In this document: positions 24,151-32,088 of the stretch, piece by piece
How positions within the stretch are numbered: position 1 is the stretch's first letter
Layout of the letters: each line of letters begins with the position of its first letter
Assembly: GCF_002007215.1 (NCBI RefSeq)
Contig: NZ_MUHX01000007.1
Coordinates: 49,082 to 113,081, forward strand
Source: Pyramidobacter sp. C12-8
GTDB lineage: Bacteria > Synergistota > Synergistia > Synergistales > Dethiosulfovibrionaceae
DNA: 64,000 bases
Direction: 5' to 3'
Notes under the pieces: generated by a model
The model's input: the letters and a program-made list of their open reading frames with translations, nothing else
What the model was told of the DNA's origin: nothing
Database searches by the model: none
Program-made: the position numbers and the translations under genes

Positions 24151-24180
24151 GTGCACATCAACGTTTTTCAGGAGGACGCC

Positions 24181-25272
24181 ATGGAATATCGCATCACCCG
24201 CACCGTCAGAAACCAGCCCCGCGTCAGCTACGCGCTCGGAACGGAAACGCCGCCCTGCGAAGTGGACTGCGGCGAAGGCGTCAACGTCGAACTGGCTTCG
24301 CCGGCGGCGCGTCGGGCCTTCGCGGCGCTCGATTTCAACATGTGCGCGTCGTATCCCCACGCCAACGGACTGAAGGAGGCGATCGCCGCCTATTGGAAGG
24401 ATCATGCCGCGCTGGGAAACGAAAACATCGTCCTCACCGAAGGCTCCGTCAGCGGTCTGTATCTCGTCAACCGGCTGTTTCTGGAACCGGGCGATCGCGT
24501 GCTGGGTGGCGCTTCGCTGTTTTTCGAGTACGGCGCCGACGTGCGTCTGCACGGCGGCTTTTTTGAGACGGTGCCGCTGAAAGCGGAGGAGGATTACCGT
24601 TTCAGCGCCGCGCGTTTTGCGGCGGCACTGTCGCCGCGCTTCAAGCTGGCGGCGTTCGACAATCCCAACAATCCGACGGGACAGGCGGTCCCGCCCGCCG
24701 CGCTCGAGGAGATCCTCGCCGCGGCGCGGGAGGCGAACGTCTGCGTGCTCGTCGATGAAGCCTACGGCGATTACGTGCCGCGCGGGCGTTCGGCCGTGAG
24801 CCTGTTCGACGCGTACGACAACCTGCTCGTCGCCCGTTCCTTCTCCAAGGGATTCGGGCTGGCGGGGCTGCGCGCCGGCTACCTGCTCCTGCCTCCCAAG
24901 CTGGCCGCGGCGGCGAACACCCTTTCCAATCCCTATGCCGTGTCGTCGCTCTCGCGCCGCGTGGCCGCCGCCGCGTTGAGCGAACCGGAGTTCCTGGACG
25001 AGCTGCGCGCCCGCACCGCCGCCGCGAAAAAAAGCCTGATGCGGCCGTGGCGGCATCTTTCTTTCGCGCATACGACCGACAGCGTGGCGATCTGCATGGT
25101 CGTCCACGCCGACTCGAACGTCGACCTGGTGCGCGAGTTCGCCCGCCGCGGCGTGCGTGCCGTCTCCTGCGAAGGCTTTGCGGGGCGCAACGCGGCGCGC
25201 CTGCGCGTGCCTATCGGGCCTCGCCTCGAAAAAGTCCTGACGGCCATGGAACGGATCGACGCGGGGCAATAG
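24181..25272 (+). CDS. Class I/II pyridoxal-phosphate aminotransferase (HisC-like)
   Basis: This 363-residue protein of fold type I shows DNPNNPTGQ near residue 160, VDEAYGDYV near 195, the PLP lysine in ARSFSKGFGLAGLRAGY near 222 and a C-terminal Arg segment (RLRVPIG). It is closest in look to histidinol-phosphate or aromatic aminotransferases, but there is no histidine operon nearby, so a general amino acid aminotransferase is as likely. AGGAGG precedes ATG 24181; the longer in-frame ATG at 24151 lies within the promoter region and is rejected. It is a single gene closed by its own terminator. Confidence 0.85.
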   Translation: MEYRITRTVRNQPRVSYALGTETPPCEVDCGEGVNVELASPAARRAFAALDFNMCASYPHANGLKEAIAAYWKDHAALGNENIVLTEGSVSGLYLVNRLFLEPGDRVLGGASLFFEYGADVRLHGGFFETVPLKAEEDYRFSAARFAAALSPRFKLAAFDNPNNPTGQAVPPAALEEILAAAREANVCVLVDEAYGDYVPRGRSAVSLFDAYDNLLVARSFSKGFGLAGLRAGYLLLPPKLAAAANTLSNPYAVSSLSRRVAAAALSEPEFLDELRARTAAAKKSLMRPWRHLSFAHTTDSVAICMVVHADSNVDLVREFARRGVRAVSCEGFAGRNAARLRVPIGPRLEKVLTAMERIDAGQ

Positions 25273-25280
25273 AGCGAGAG

Positions 25281-25302
25281 GACGCCCTCGGGCGTCTTTT
25301 TC
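25281..25302 (+). terminator. Terminator after the aminotransferase
   Basis: The palindromic stem GACGCCCTCGGGCGTC is followed by TTTTTCTTT, nine bases after the stop codon. Confidence 0.8.
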
Positions 25303-25323
25303 TTTGCGCGCCGAACGGCGGCC

Positions 25324-25352
25324 TTGTCAGCGGGAAATAAAACTGTTATGCT
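25324..25352 (+). promoter_or_regulatory. Promoter of rlmN
   Basis: TTGTCA (25324-25329) and TATGCT (25347-25352) are separated by 17 bp, about 80 bases before the rlmN start. Confidence 0.6.
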
Positions 25353-25429
25353 TTTCGTAATCGAAAGGCCGCGCGGCGCTTTGCCGTTTGGGGAAGCGCC
25401 GGCCTTCATGAAAGGAAAAGGGAAAGAAA

Positions 25430-26503
25430 ATGGAAAACGACGAACTGAACGTGACGAACGCGCCCGAAGCCGCGGCGAAGCGCAGCGCTTTCGAGATGAC
25501 GCTGGCCGACTGGGAGCGTTTCGTGCAGGAAGAGCTGGACATGCCGCGCTACACGGCCGATCAGCTGTGCCAGTGGATCTACAAGAAGAAAGTTTTCAGC
25601 TTCGGCGCCATGACCAACCTGTCCAAAGCGCTGCGCGAGCGTCTGCCCGAGCTGCTGGAGATCCGGCTGCCGAAACTGGCCAAGCGGCAGACGGCCGCCG
25701 ACGGCACGCGCAAGTACTTATGGCGGCTCGACGACGGCGAGTACGTCGAGTCGGTGCTGATGGACCACGGCAACCATTACACGGCCTGCATCTCCTCGCA
25801 GGTCGGCTGTCCGCTGCGCTGCGGGTTCTGCGCCACGGGGCAGCAGGGCTTCAGGCGCAACCTCAGCGCCGGCGAGATCGTCTCGCATTTCGCCGCCATG
25901 GAGTCCGACGTCGGGCACGATATCAACAACGTCGTCTTCATGGGCATGGGCGAGCCGCTGCTCAATTACGAGAACGTCGTCAAAGCCGTGCGCATGTTCC
26001 TCGAGCCGAAGATGCGGGGCTTGAGCGTGCGGCACGTCACCATCTCCACGTCCGGCATCCCCGAGGGCATCCGCCGCCTCGCCGACGAAGGGCTGGACAT
26101 CTACCTGTGCCTGTCGCTGCACGCGCCCAACAACGAGCTGAGGTCGCGCATCATGCCCGTGAACGAGCGCTTCCCGCTCGGCGCCGTGTTCAGCGCGCTC
26201 GAATACTGGCAGCAGAAGACCGGCGTGCGCCTCACCATCGAGTACGTCATGCTCAAGAACGTCAACGACACGCCGGACTGCGCTTACGAGCTGGCGACGC
26301 TGTTCTCGAACCTGCAGGTCTACGTGAACCTGATCCCCTACAACCCCGTGGCCGGCACAAGATTCGCCCGCCCTTCGGCCAGCCGCATCGCGCCGTTCAT
26401 GAAGATCCTCAAAGAGCTGAACGTGGAGTGCGAAATGCGCAAGGAGCATGGGACCGACATCGACGCCGCCTGCGGGCAGCTGCGCGGCAAGACGGTCAGT
26501 TAA
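25430..26503 (+). CDS. rlmN: 23S rRNA (A2503-C2)/tRNA (A37-C2) methyltransferase RlmN
   Basis: This 357-residue radical SAM enzyme has CPLRCGFC (Cys127, Cys131, Cys134) binding the [4Fe-4S] cluster, GMGEPLLNYENV, LSLHAPN, and the second catalytic cysteine in AACGQL near residue 348. It methylates C2 of adenine 2503 in 23S rRNA and A37 of some tRNAs, supporting translational fidelity. The length is normal. The AG-rich stretch before the ATG serves as ribosome binding site. A small gene begins immediately after the stop codon. Confidence 0.95.
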   Translation: MENDELNVTNAPEAAAKRSAFEMTLADWERFVQEELDMPRYTADQLCQWIYKKKVFSFGAMTNLSKALRERLPELLEIRLPKLAKRQTAADGTRKYLWRLDDGEYVESVLMDHGNHYTACISSQVGCPLRCGFCATGQQGFRRNLSAGEIVSHFAAMESDVGHDINNVVFMGMGEPLLNYENVVKAVRMFLEPKMRGLSVRHVTISTSGIPEGIRRLADEGLDIYLCLSLHAPNNELRSRIMPVNERFPLGAVFSALEYWQQKTGVRLTIEYVMLKNVNDTPDCAYELATLFSNLQVYVNLIPYNPVAGTRFARPSASRIAPFMKILKELNVECEMRKEHGTDIDAACGQLRGKTVS

Positions 26504-26872
26504 ATGAAGCCCAATCCTCTCGGCCCGTCGGCGAAGGTCATGGCGCTCGCGGCCGCGCTGGCGCTCGTCGTCTGCACCGTCGTCCTCTGGGGCGTCGTCG
26601 CCCGCAGCGGCAAAGTGACGCGCGATTCCGCCGAACTGGCGGCGCAGATGCGCCTGATGGCTCCCGAACCACGATGGAATGACCGCCTGAACCGCGCGGC
26701 GCTGGAGAAGTCTCTGCGCGCGGCCCGTCCCGATCTGCCCGGAAACGTCCAGCTCTGTTTCGTCGCGCCGTGCTGGGCCGTCGTGCACCTTGCCGATTCC
26801 TCGCTGCTGCTGCGCTGGCAGCCTGAAGCGGCGGATTTCGGCTGGACCGAACTGGACCGGACGCAGCGCTGA
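26504..26872 (+). CDS. Small membrane-anchored protein of unknown function
   Basis: This 122-residue protein starts at the ATG directly following the rlmN stop (TAAATG), so it is probably translated by coupling. It has one transmembrane segment at about 12-32 and a soluble C-terminal part of about 85 residues with CFVAPCW and a hydrophobic strand pattern. I do not recognise it. A decayed repeat copy follows directly after the stop. Confidence 0.6.
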   Translation: MKPNPLGPSAKVMALAAALALVVCTVVLWGVVARSGKVTRDSAELAAQMRLMAPEPRWNDRLNRAALEKSLRAARPDLPGNVQLCFVAPCWAVVHLADSSLLLRWQPEAADFGWTELDRTQR

Positions 26873-26975
26873 GGGCCGCGCGGGAACCCCGCGAAGCGAG
26901 CTGCGCCGTTCGCTTTGTGGATTTTCCTCGCAACGTCTTGAGTTCGCCCCGAATCAATAAAGAAACAGCATGACA
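26873..26975 (+). repeat. Dispersed intergenic element, decayed partial copy E
   Basis: The right half of the element can be followed with many substitutions: GAAGCGAGCTGCGCC, TTCGCTTTGTGGATTTTCC, TCGCAACGTCTTGAGTTCG and AATAAAGAAACAGCATGACA. The left half is missing. It lies between a small unknown gene and the GntR regulator. Confidence 0.6.
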
Positions 26976-27074
26976 TTATCACTGAACAGCGACACGTCAG
27001 TTGAGGCCCCGACTTATTATTTCAAAAATCGATAATGAGAGGGGAAACTATCGCACACTTCTGGAGACAATGAA

Positions 27075-27794
27075 ATGACTATACCTCTTTATTATCAAAT
27101 TTATCGCGATTTACAGTACAAGATCTGCGAAGGACTCTATAAGCCGGGGGCAATGCTGCCGACAGAGGCCGATCTCGAGAAAATTTACGGCACCAGCCGC
27201 GCCCCGGTACGACAGGCTCTGGGGGCGCTCGAAAACGAAGGGCTCGTTCTCCGCCTCCAAGGCAAGGGGACTTTTGTCACCAAGCAGGTGCGCACACACC
27301 CTTGGTTTACCGCCACAGGCTTTGTGAACGTGTATGAGCAGTATTGGGACCGGCTTTCAACCCAAACGCTGGAGATCTCCCTGAAGGTCCCGCACGATCG
27401 GGACATCCAAACCTTCCTGAATTTGGGCAAAAAGGAGCAAACGACTTATTTGATCCGCAGCCAATGTATCGAAGAAACCCCCGTCTTCGTCTTTGAACAT
27501 TATCTTCCGCAGCGTTTTGACCTCTCCATTTTCAAAGCGGCAGGAGATTTTATCTCCATGAAGGAGATGCTGACCTCTAAATTCAACACCATGATCTGCC
27601 GCGTTCACGAGAAACTTGCCGTTCGTATCCCGCCTAAAAAGATCACGGATTATTTGCAGGTCGCTGAACACACGCCGGTTCTAAGAGTTCGTCGTTTCTT
27701 CTCCGACAACCAGAGGAAAGCCGTGTGGGTGAGCAATCAATACGTTTTTACTGAAAAATGGGAATACGAGATGGATTCCACGCTTAACTATTGA
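27075..27794 (+). CDS. GntR-family transcriptional regulator with UTRA effector domain
   Basis: This 239-residue protein has an N-terminal winged helix (LPTEADLEKIYGTSRAPVRQALGALENEGLVLRLQGKGTFV near 30-72) and a C-terminal UTRA ligand domain, typical of the HutC subfamily. Such regulators usually repress catabolic or transport genes until a metabolite binds. It lies convergent to the eight-gene peptide/amide cluster (28081-35915) and is its most plausible local regulator. GC content is lower than in the surroundings. GGAGA seven bases upstream supports the ATG at 27075. Confidence 0.88.
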   Translation: MTIPLYYQIYRDLQYKICEGLYKPGAMLPTEADLEKIYGTSRAPVRQALGALENEGLVLRLQGKGTFVTKQVRTHPWFTATGFVNVYEQYWDRLSTQTLEISLKVPHDRDIQTFLNLGKKEQTTYLIRSQCIEETPVFVFEHYLPQRFDLSIFKAAGDFISMKEMLTSKFNTMICRVHEKLAVRIPPKKITDYLQVAEHTPVLRVRRFFSDNQRKAVWVSNQYVFTEKWEYEMDSTLNY

Positions 27795-27841
27795 CGCTCG
27801 TAATCCGGGCATTCTGCCGGCACGCGTAAAGCACGCCTTAA

Positions 27842-27898
27842 AACTGTTGGGATGGCGCAAACGGTCACGTTTACGCCATCCCAACAGTTATTTTATAC
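27842..27898 (+). terminator. Terminator after the GntR gene
   Basis: Sixteen-bp perfect outer arms (27842-27857 and 27874-27889), extended inward with one mismatch, are followed by TTATTTTAT. Confidence 0.85.
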
Positions 27899-27910
27899 TA
27901 TTTCTCAATT

Positions 27911-28072
27911 AATACTATTTCTTAATTAAAAGGCCGAACCCAAGGGCGCTGCGAGGGAGATTCGCAAAGCGAGCCGCGCAGACCGCGCAGCGGTCGAGGG
28001 AGTCCTGAGCGACTGAACTCCCTCGCAGCGCCCGGCAAACTATGTTAACGCTTTTTATCAAGAAATAGTATT
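27911..28072 (-). repeat. Dispersed intergenic element, full-length reference copy A
   Basis: This 162-bp element is bounded by perfect 13-bp terminal inverted repeats, AATACTATTTCTT (27911-27923) and AAGAAATAGTATT (28060-28072). It contains perfect 16-bp inner arms, GGGCGCTGCGAGGGAG (27944-27959) and CTCCCTCGCAGCGCCC (28018-28033), with smaller nested inverted repeats between them. Relative to copies B-F it is inverted. There is no open reading frame. It lies between convergent genes and may also help terminate transcription. The ends and size resemble a MITE. Confidence 0.9.
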
Positions 28073-28080
28073 ACAAGGTT

Positions 28081-29091
28081 TTACGAAAAGTCCAGCCTTT
28101 CCGGTCTAAGCTCCAAACGCTTGTCCAAACTCAGCCGATTGATTTCCCGCGCCCGGTGGCAGGCGACAAAGTGGCGGGGGCGGAGCTCGTCGAGCCTGGG
28201 CGTTTCCCGAAAGCAGCGATCCTCGGCATGAGGGCAGCGTTTCGCAAAACGGCATCCGTCGCCGAGCCCGACAGGCGAGGTGATCTCGCCTTTCAGCAAC
28301 GAACGCTCCTTCTTCGCTCCGATCACCGGTATGGGGACGGCGGCCAGCAAGGCCTGCGTGTAGGGATGCAGACGGACGTTGAACATTTCTTCCGAATCGG
28401 CAAACTCCACCATGCTGCCCAGATACATGACCATGATATCGTCGGAAACATGGCGGACCACCGACATGTCGTGGGTGATGAACATATAGGTGAGGTTCAT
28501 GGCTTCCTGAAGATCCTGCATCAGGTTGATGATCTGCGCCTGAATGGACACGTCCAACGCCGACACGGGCTCGTCGCAGACGATGAACTTCGGTTCCAGC
28601 GCCAGGGCGCGGGCGACTCCGATGCGCTGCCGGCGTCCGCCGTCGAGCTCGTGGGGATACGAGTTCGCCAGGCGGCGCGCCAGGCCGACGGTATCCATCA
28701 GTCGGGCGACGTGACGCGCCAGTTCGCGCTCAGTTCCGTGTTTCTTATAGATCAGCAGAGGCTCGGCGATCAGCTGGCCGACGGACATGCGCGGGTTCAA
28801 CGACGAAAAGGGATCCTGAAAAATCATCTGCATGTCTTCGCGCAGATCTTTGAGCCGATGTTCGTCAACGCGGCTGATGTCCCGCCCTTCAAAGACGATC
28901 GTGCCGGATGTCGGTTCCTGCAAATGGATCACGGTACGCCCCAACGTGGATTTGCCGCAGCCCGATTCGCCCACGACGCCGAGAGTCTTGCCCCGTTCGA
29001 TGGCAAAGGACACGCCGTCCACGGCGTGCAGCAGACCGCGGGGCGTCTCGAAATACTTTCTCAGATCGACGACTTCAAGGATCGCAGACAT
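28081..29091 (-). CDS. Peptide/nickel ABC transporter ATP-binding protein (DppF/OppF type)
   Basis: This 336-residue ATPase has Walker A GESGCGKST near residue 45, Q-loop FQDPFSSLNP, signature ELDGGRRQRIG (the usual Ser of LSGGQ is Asp), Walker B FIVCDEPVSALD, H-loop FITHDMSVV and a C-terminal oligopeptide-type domain with CRFAKRCPHAEDRC that may hold an iron-sulfur cluster or metal. It powers import with DppB, DppC and DppD and closes the eight-gene unit. ATG 29091 follows the DppD stop after two bases. A longer open frame upstream is not supported. Confidence 0.92.
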   Translation of the reverse strand: MSAILEVVDLRKYFETPRGLLHAVDGVSFAIERGKTLGVVGESGCGKSTLGRTVIHLQEPTSGTIVFEGRDISRVDEHRLKDLREDMQMIFQDPFSSLNPRMSVGQLIAEPLLIYKKHGTERELARHVARLMDTVGLARRLANSYPHELDGGRRQRIGVARALALEPKFIVCDEPVSALDVSIQAQIINLMQDLQEAMNLTYMFITHDMSVVRHVSDDIMVMYLGSMVEFADSEEMFNVRLHPYTQALLAAVPIPVIGAKKERSLLKGEITSPVGLGDGCRFAKRCPHAEDRCFRETPRLDELRPRHFVACHRAREINRLSLDKRLELRPERLDFS

Positions 29092-29093
29092 GG

Positions 29094-30077
29094 CTACTCC
29101 CCTCTGCCCGCAAAGTTCAGGCAACGCACGAAATGGCCGGGGGCGATCTCCACGTTGGGAATGACGCCGTGACGGCAGGATTCCCTCGCCTCCGGACAAC
29201 GGGCGGCGAATACGCATCCGTCGGGCAGGTTGGCGGGGTCGGGCATCAGACCGGCGATCGGTTTGAGGCGGCGAACTTTTTTGTCGAAGTTGGGGATCGA
29301 GCCGAACAGTCCCTGCGTATAGGGATGCGACGTATGGTTGTAGATGTGCTCCAGCGTGCCGTACTCCACGATGTTTCCGGCGTAGACAATGCCCACTCGA
29401 TCGCAGACTTCGGCCACAACGCCAAGATCATGGGTGATCAGCACCAACGACGTGCCGAAACGCTTCTTGAGCGTTTCGATGAGGTGCAGCACCTGTTCCT
29501 GGATCGTCACATCCAGCGCCGTCGTCGGCTCGTCGGCCAGCAGCAGCGAAGGATTGCAGGCCAGCGCAATGGCGATGACAATGCGCTGCTGCATGCCGCC
29601 GGAAAACTGATGGGGATATTCGTGGCAGCGTCCGCCCTCGATGCCGACCATTTCCATCATTTCCATGGCCTTGCGCAGCGCTTCCTTCCTGGCGATCTTC
29701 CGGTGCAGGCCGATGACCTCGGCGATCTGGTCGCCGACGGTCAGTACGGGGTTCAGCGCCGTCATCGGATCCTGAAAGATCATGGAGATCTCGTGACCGC
29801 GGATCTTGCGCATCTCCTCTTCGGATTTCTTGCAGAGCTCCTCCCCTTTGTAGAGGATAGAGCCGCCGACGATACGCCCGGGAGGATTGGGGACCAAACG
29901 CATAATGCCGAGAGCCGTCGTGGTTTTCCCGGCGCCGGTTTCGCCGACCAGGCCGAGAGATTCTCCCTGCGCCAGGGCAAAACTGATGCCGTTGACCGCT
30001 TTGACCACCGTTTTATCGACGAAATAATGAATCGTCAGATCTCTGACTTCAAGGAGGTTCTTGTCGTTTTCACTCAT
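29094..30077 (-). CDS. Peptide/nickel ABC transporter ATP-binding protein (DppD/OppD type)
   Basis: This 327-residue ATPase has Walker A GETGAGKTTT, Q-loop FQDPMTALNP, signature QFSGGMQQRI, Walker B LLLADEPTTALD and H-loop LITHDLGVV. Its C-terminal oligo_HPY region has the cysteine motif CVFAARCPEARESC. It pairs with the DppF-type ATPase to energise uptake of peptides or related compounds through the DppB-DppC channel. It lies 18 bases after dppC and is nearly contiguous with dppF, so the transporter genes are co-translated. Confidence 0.93.
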   Translation of the reverse strand: MSENDKNLLEVRDLTIHYFVDKTVVKAVNGISFALAQGESLGLVGETGAGKTTTALGIMRLVPNPPGRIVGGSILYKGEELCKKSEEEMRKIRGHEISMIFQDPMTALNPVLTVGDQIAEVIGLHRKIARKEALRKAMEMMEMVGIEGGRCHEYPHQFSGGMQQRIVIAIALACNPSLLLADEPTTALDVTIQEQVLHLIETLKKRFGTSLVLITHDLGVVAEVCDRVGIVYAGNIVEYGTLEHIYNHTSHPYTQGLFGSIPNFDKKVRRLKPIAGLMPDPANLPDGCVFAARCPEARESCRHGVIPNVEIAPGHFVRCLNFAGRGE

Positions 30078-30095
30078 CGTGTCGGCCTCCGCTCA

Positions 30096-31007
30096 TCAGG
30101 ATTTCAAACGGGGATCCAGCGCGTCGCGCAGACCGTCGCCGAACAGGTTGAAGGCGAACACCGTGATCATGATGGCCACTCCGGGGAACGTGATCAGGTT
30201 CCAGTGGTCGCGGATGAACTGACGGCCGGTGGAAAGCATGCCGCCCCACTCGGGCGTCGGCGCTGGCACTCCCAAACCGATGAAGCTCAGACCGGAAATG
30301 GTCAGAATCGCCGTCGCGATGCCCATGGACACCTGGACGATGATCGGCGCCATGGCGTTCGGCAGCACATATTTCCAGATGATGCGCAGATTTGAGGCCC
30401 CCGTGGAACGGGCCGCTTCAATATACTGCTCGCCGCGTACCGTGATCACGGCCGAGCGGGTGACGCGCGCAAAACTCGACATCAGCCCCAGACCGATGGC
30501 CAGGATCAGGTTGGGAATGCTGTTCCCCAGCGCGGCCACGATGGAGATGCCCAGCAGCAAGTTGGGAACCGCCAGCAGCACGTCGATGCAGCGCATCAGC
30601 ACGTTGTCAAGCCAACCGCCGTAAAATCCAGCCACACAGCCCACCGCCGTGCCAATGACGCAGGCGATCACGACCGAGCTCAGTCCGATCGTCAGAGACG
30701 TGCGGCAGCCCCAGATCACGCGGGTAAAGATATCGCGCCCCAGCTCGTCGGTCCCCATCCAGTGCTCCGCCGACAACGGCAGATAACGCATGCGAAGGTT
30801 GGGGCGAGCATAATCGAATCCGCTGATCTGACCGGGAAACAGAGCGCAGACGACGAGGATGACGATGATGACCAGGCCGAGCACGGCGGCTCGATTCTTC
30901 AGGAAGCGTCTGCAAATGTCTTTCAGCTGTCCGCGGCTGCTGATGGAGATTTCTTCGAGTCCGGCGAGATCTTCGAACGCCGCTGTTTTGTTCTCGATCC
31001 CTGACAT
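30096..31007 (-). CDS. Peptide ABC transporter permease (DppC type)
   Basis: This 303-residue inner-membrane protein has an N-terminal cytoplasmic tail, six predicted helices, an extracytoplasmic GTDELGRDIFTRVIWGCR segment and the permease EAA loop (EAARSTGASNLRIIWKYVLPNAM). It forms the transmembrane channel with the DppB-type subunit. It starts one base after the DppB-type stop codon. DppC-type subunits occur in dipeptide, oligopeptide, glutathione and nickel systems, so the substrate is open. Confidence 0.93.
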   Translation of the reverse strand: MSGIENKTAAFEDLAGLEEISISSRGQLKDICRRFLKNRAAVLGLVIIVILVVCALFPGQISGFDYARPNLRMRYLPLSAEHWMGTDELGRDIFTRVIWGCRTSLTIGLSSVVIACVIGTAVGCVAGFYGGWLDNVLMRCIDVLLAVPNLLLGISIVAALGNSIPNLILAIGLGLMSSFARVTRSAVITVRGEQYIEAARSTGASNLRIIWKYVLPNAMAPIIVQVSMGIATAILTISGLSFIGLGVPAPTPEWGGMLSTGRQFIRDHWNLITFPGVAIMITVFAFNLFGDGLRDALDPRLKS

Positions 31008-31982
31008 CTACGCTCCCCCCTTTGCCGATTTCCTGCCGAGACGCGACCGCCGCGGCTTCAGATATTGCGAACGGATGCGCGGATCCACGTAAGCGTAAAG
31101 CACGTCGACGATCAGATTGACGACCGACATGGCCAGAGCGATGAACATGATGCCTCCCTGGACCAGCGGCGCGTTCTTCACCTTGATGGCGCCGATGATC
31201 AGGTTCCCCAGGCCGGGGATGGCGAAAACGACCTCGCTGATCGCCGCGCCGCCCAACATCTTGCCGAAGTTGACGCCCACCACCGTCATGACGGGAATGA
31301 TCGCGTTGCGGAAGGCGTGATGCCAGACGACTTTCACTTCAGACTGTCCTTTGGAACGAGCCGTGCGCACATAATCCTGACGGATGGCCTCCAGCATGCT
31401 GGAACGGGTCATGCGCATCACGGCCGCCGCCGAGGAAGTACCGATGGTCAGCGCCGGAAGCACCACATGTTTCCAGCTGCTGAATCCCGACGACGGGAAC
31501 CACTTCAGAACAACCGAAAAGAGAATGATCAGCAGCAGGCCCTGCCAGAAATTCGGCATGGACACGCCGATCATGGCCAGCACGCGGCAGATATTGTCCC
31601 ACACAGTATACTGTTTGACCGCCGAAACAATGCCGGTGACAATCCCCAGAGCCACCGCGATCAACGTGCTGAAAAAAGCCAGCTGAAACGTGGTCGGGAA
31701 GCGGCTCATGATCTCGGTGACCACAGGCTGCTTCGTCGTGTAGGAAATGCCCAGATCCCCCGTCAGGGCTTTCCTGATATAGTTGAAATACTGGATGATG
31801 AATGGATCGTTCAAGCCGTTTTCAGCCCGGAATTTTGCCTTGTCCTCTACGGTCGCCATGTCACCGAGGATGTAATCCTCAGGCTTTCCGGGAGAAAAGT
31901 ACATCATGCTGAAGACCAGCAGCACGACGCCCAGCATGACCGGAACCATCATCAGGACGCGTTTGCCGATGAATTTGAGCAT
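31008..31982 (-). CDS. Peptide ABC transporter permease (DppB type)
   Basis: This 324-residue permease has six helices, an N-terminal FIGKRVLMMVPVMLGVVLLVF segment, a large periplasmic loop and the EAA motif region VRTARSKGQSEVKVVWHHAFRNA. It pairs with the DppC-type subunit encoded immediately downstream. A hairpin with a T tract separates it from the upstream binding protein gene, which probably makes the permease less abundant than the binding protein. Confidence 0.93.
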   Translation of the reverse strand: MLKFIGKRVLMMVPVMLGVVLLVFSMMYFSPGKPEDYILGDMATVEDKAKFRAENGLNDPFIIQYFNYIRKALTGDLGISYTTKQPVVTEIMSRFPTTFQLAFFSTLIAVALGIVTGIVSAVKQYTVWDNICRVLAMIGVSMPNFWQGLLLIILFSVVLKWFPSSGFSSWKHVVLPALTIGTSSAAAVMRMTRSSMLEAIRQDYVRTARSKGQSEVKVVWHHAFRNAIIPVMTVVGVNFGKMLGGAAISEVVFAIPGLGNLIIGAIKVKNAPLVQGGIMFIALAMSVVNLIVDVLYAYVDPRIRSQYLKPRRSRLGRKSAKGGA

Positions 31983-32017
31983 ACGCCGGATTTCCCCTTC
32001 CTCGTGAAATACTCATT

Positions 32018-32056
32018 CTAAAAAGCAGCCGGATCCTTCGGAAGAGTCCGGCTGCC
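32018..32056 (-). terminator. Intercistronic attenuator between binding protein and permease genes
   Basis: Arms GCAGCCGGA/TCCGGCTGC (32025-32033, 32047-32055) are followed on the minus strand by TTTTTAG. Partial termination here would favour the binding protein over the membrane subunits. Confidence 0.75.
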
Positions 32057-32088
32057 CAATCATGGCGCGTGAAGACGAGACGCGAATG

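Larger units (their letters stand above)
23850..24180. other. Divergent intergenic region between lip operon and aminotransferase
   Basis: This 331-base region holds a TATAAT-like -10 for the lip operon on the minus strand (23894-23899), repeat element B (23919-24080), a hairpin with AACGTTCCGC/GCGGAACGTT arms (24082-24121) and the plus-strand aminotransferase promoter (24123-24150). No gene is seen. Confidence 0.6.

Noticed and set aside
27911..28072. Integron attC site as an explanation for the repeat elements
   Set aside because: Some ends contain GTTAAC-like bases, but the copies do not separate gene cassettes, lie in both orientations, have 13-bp terminal inverted repeats, and no integrase is present.
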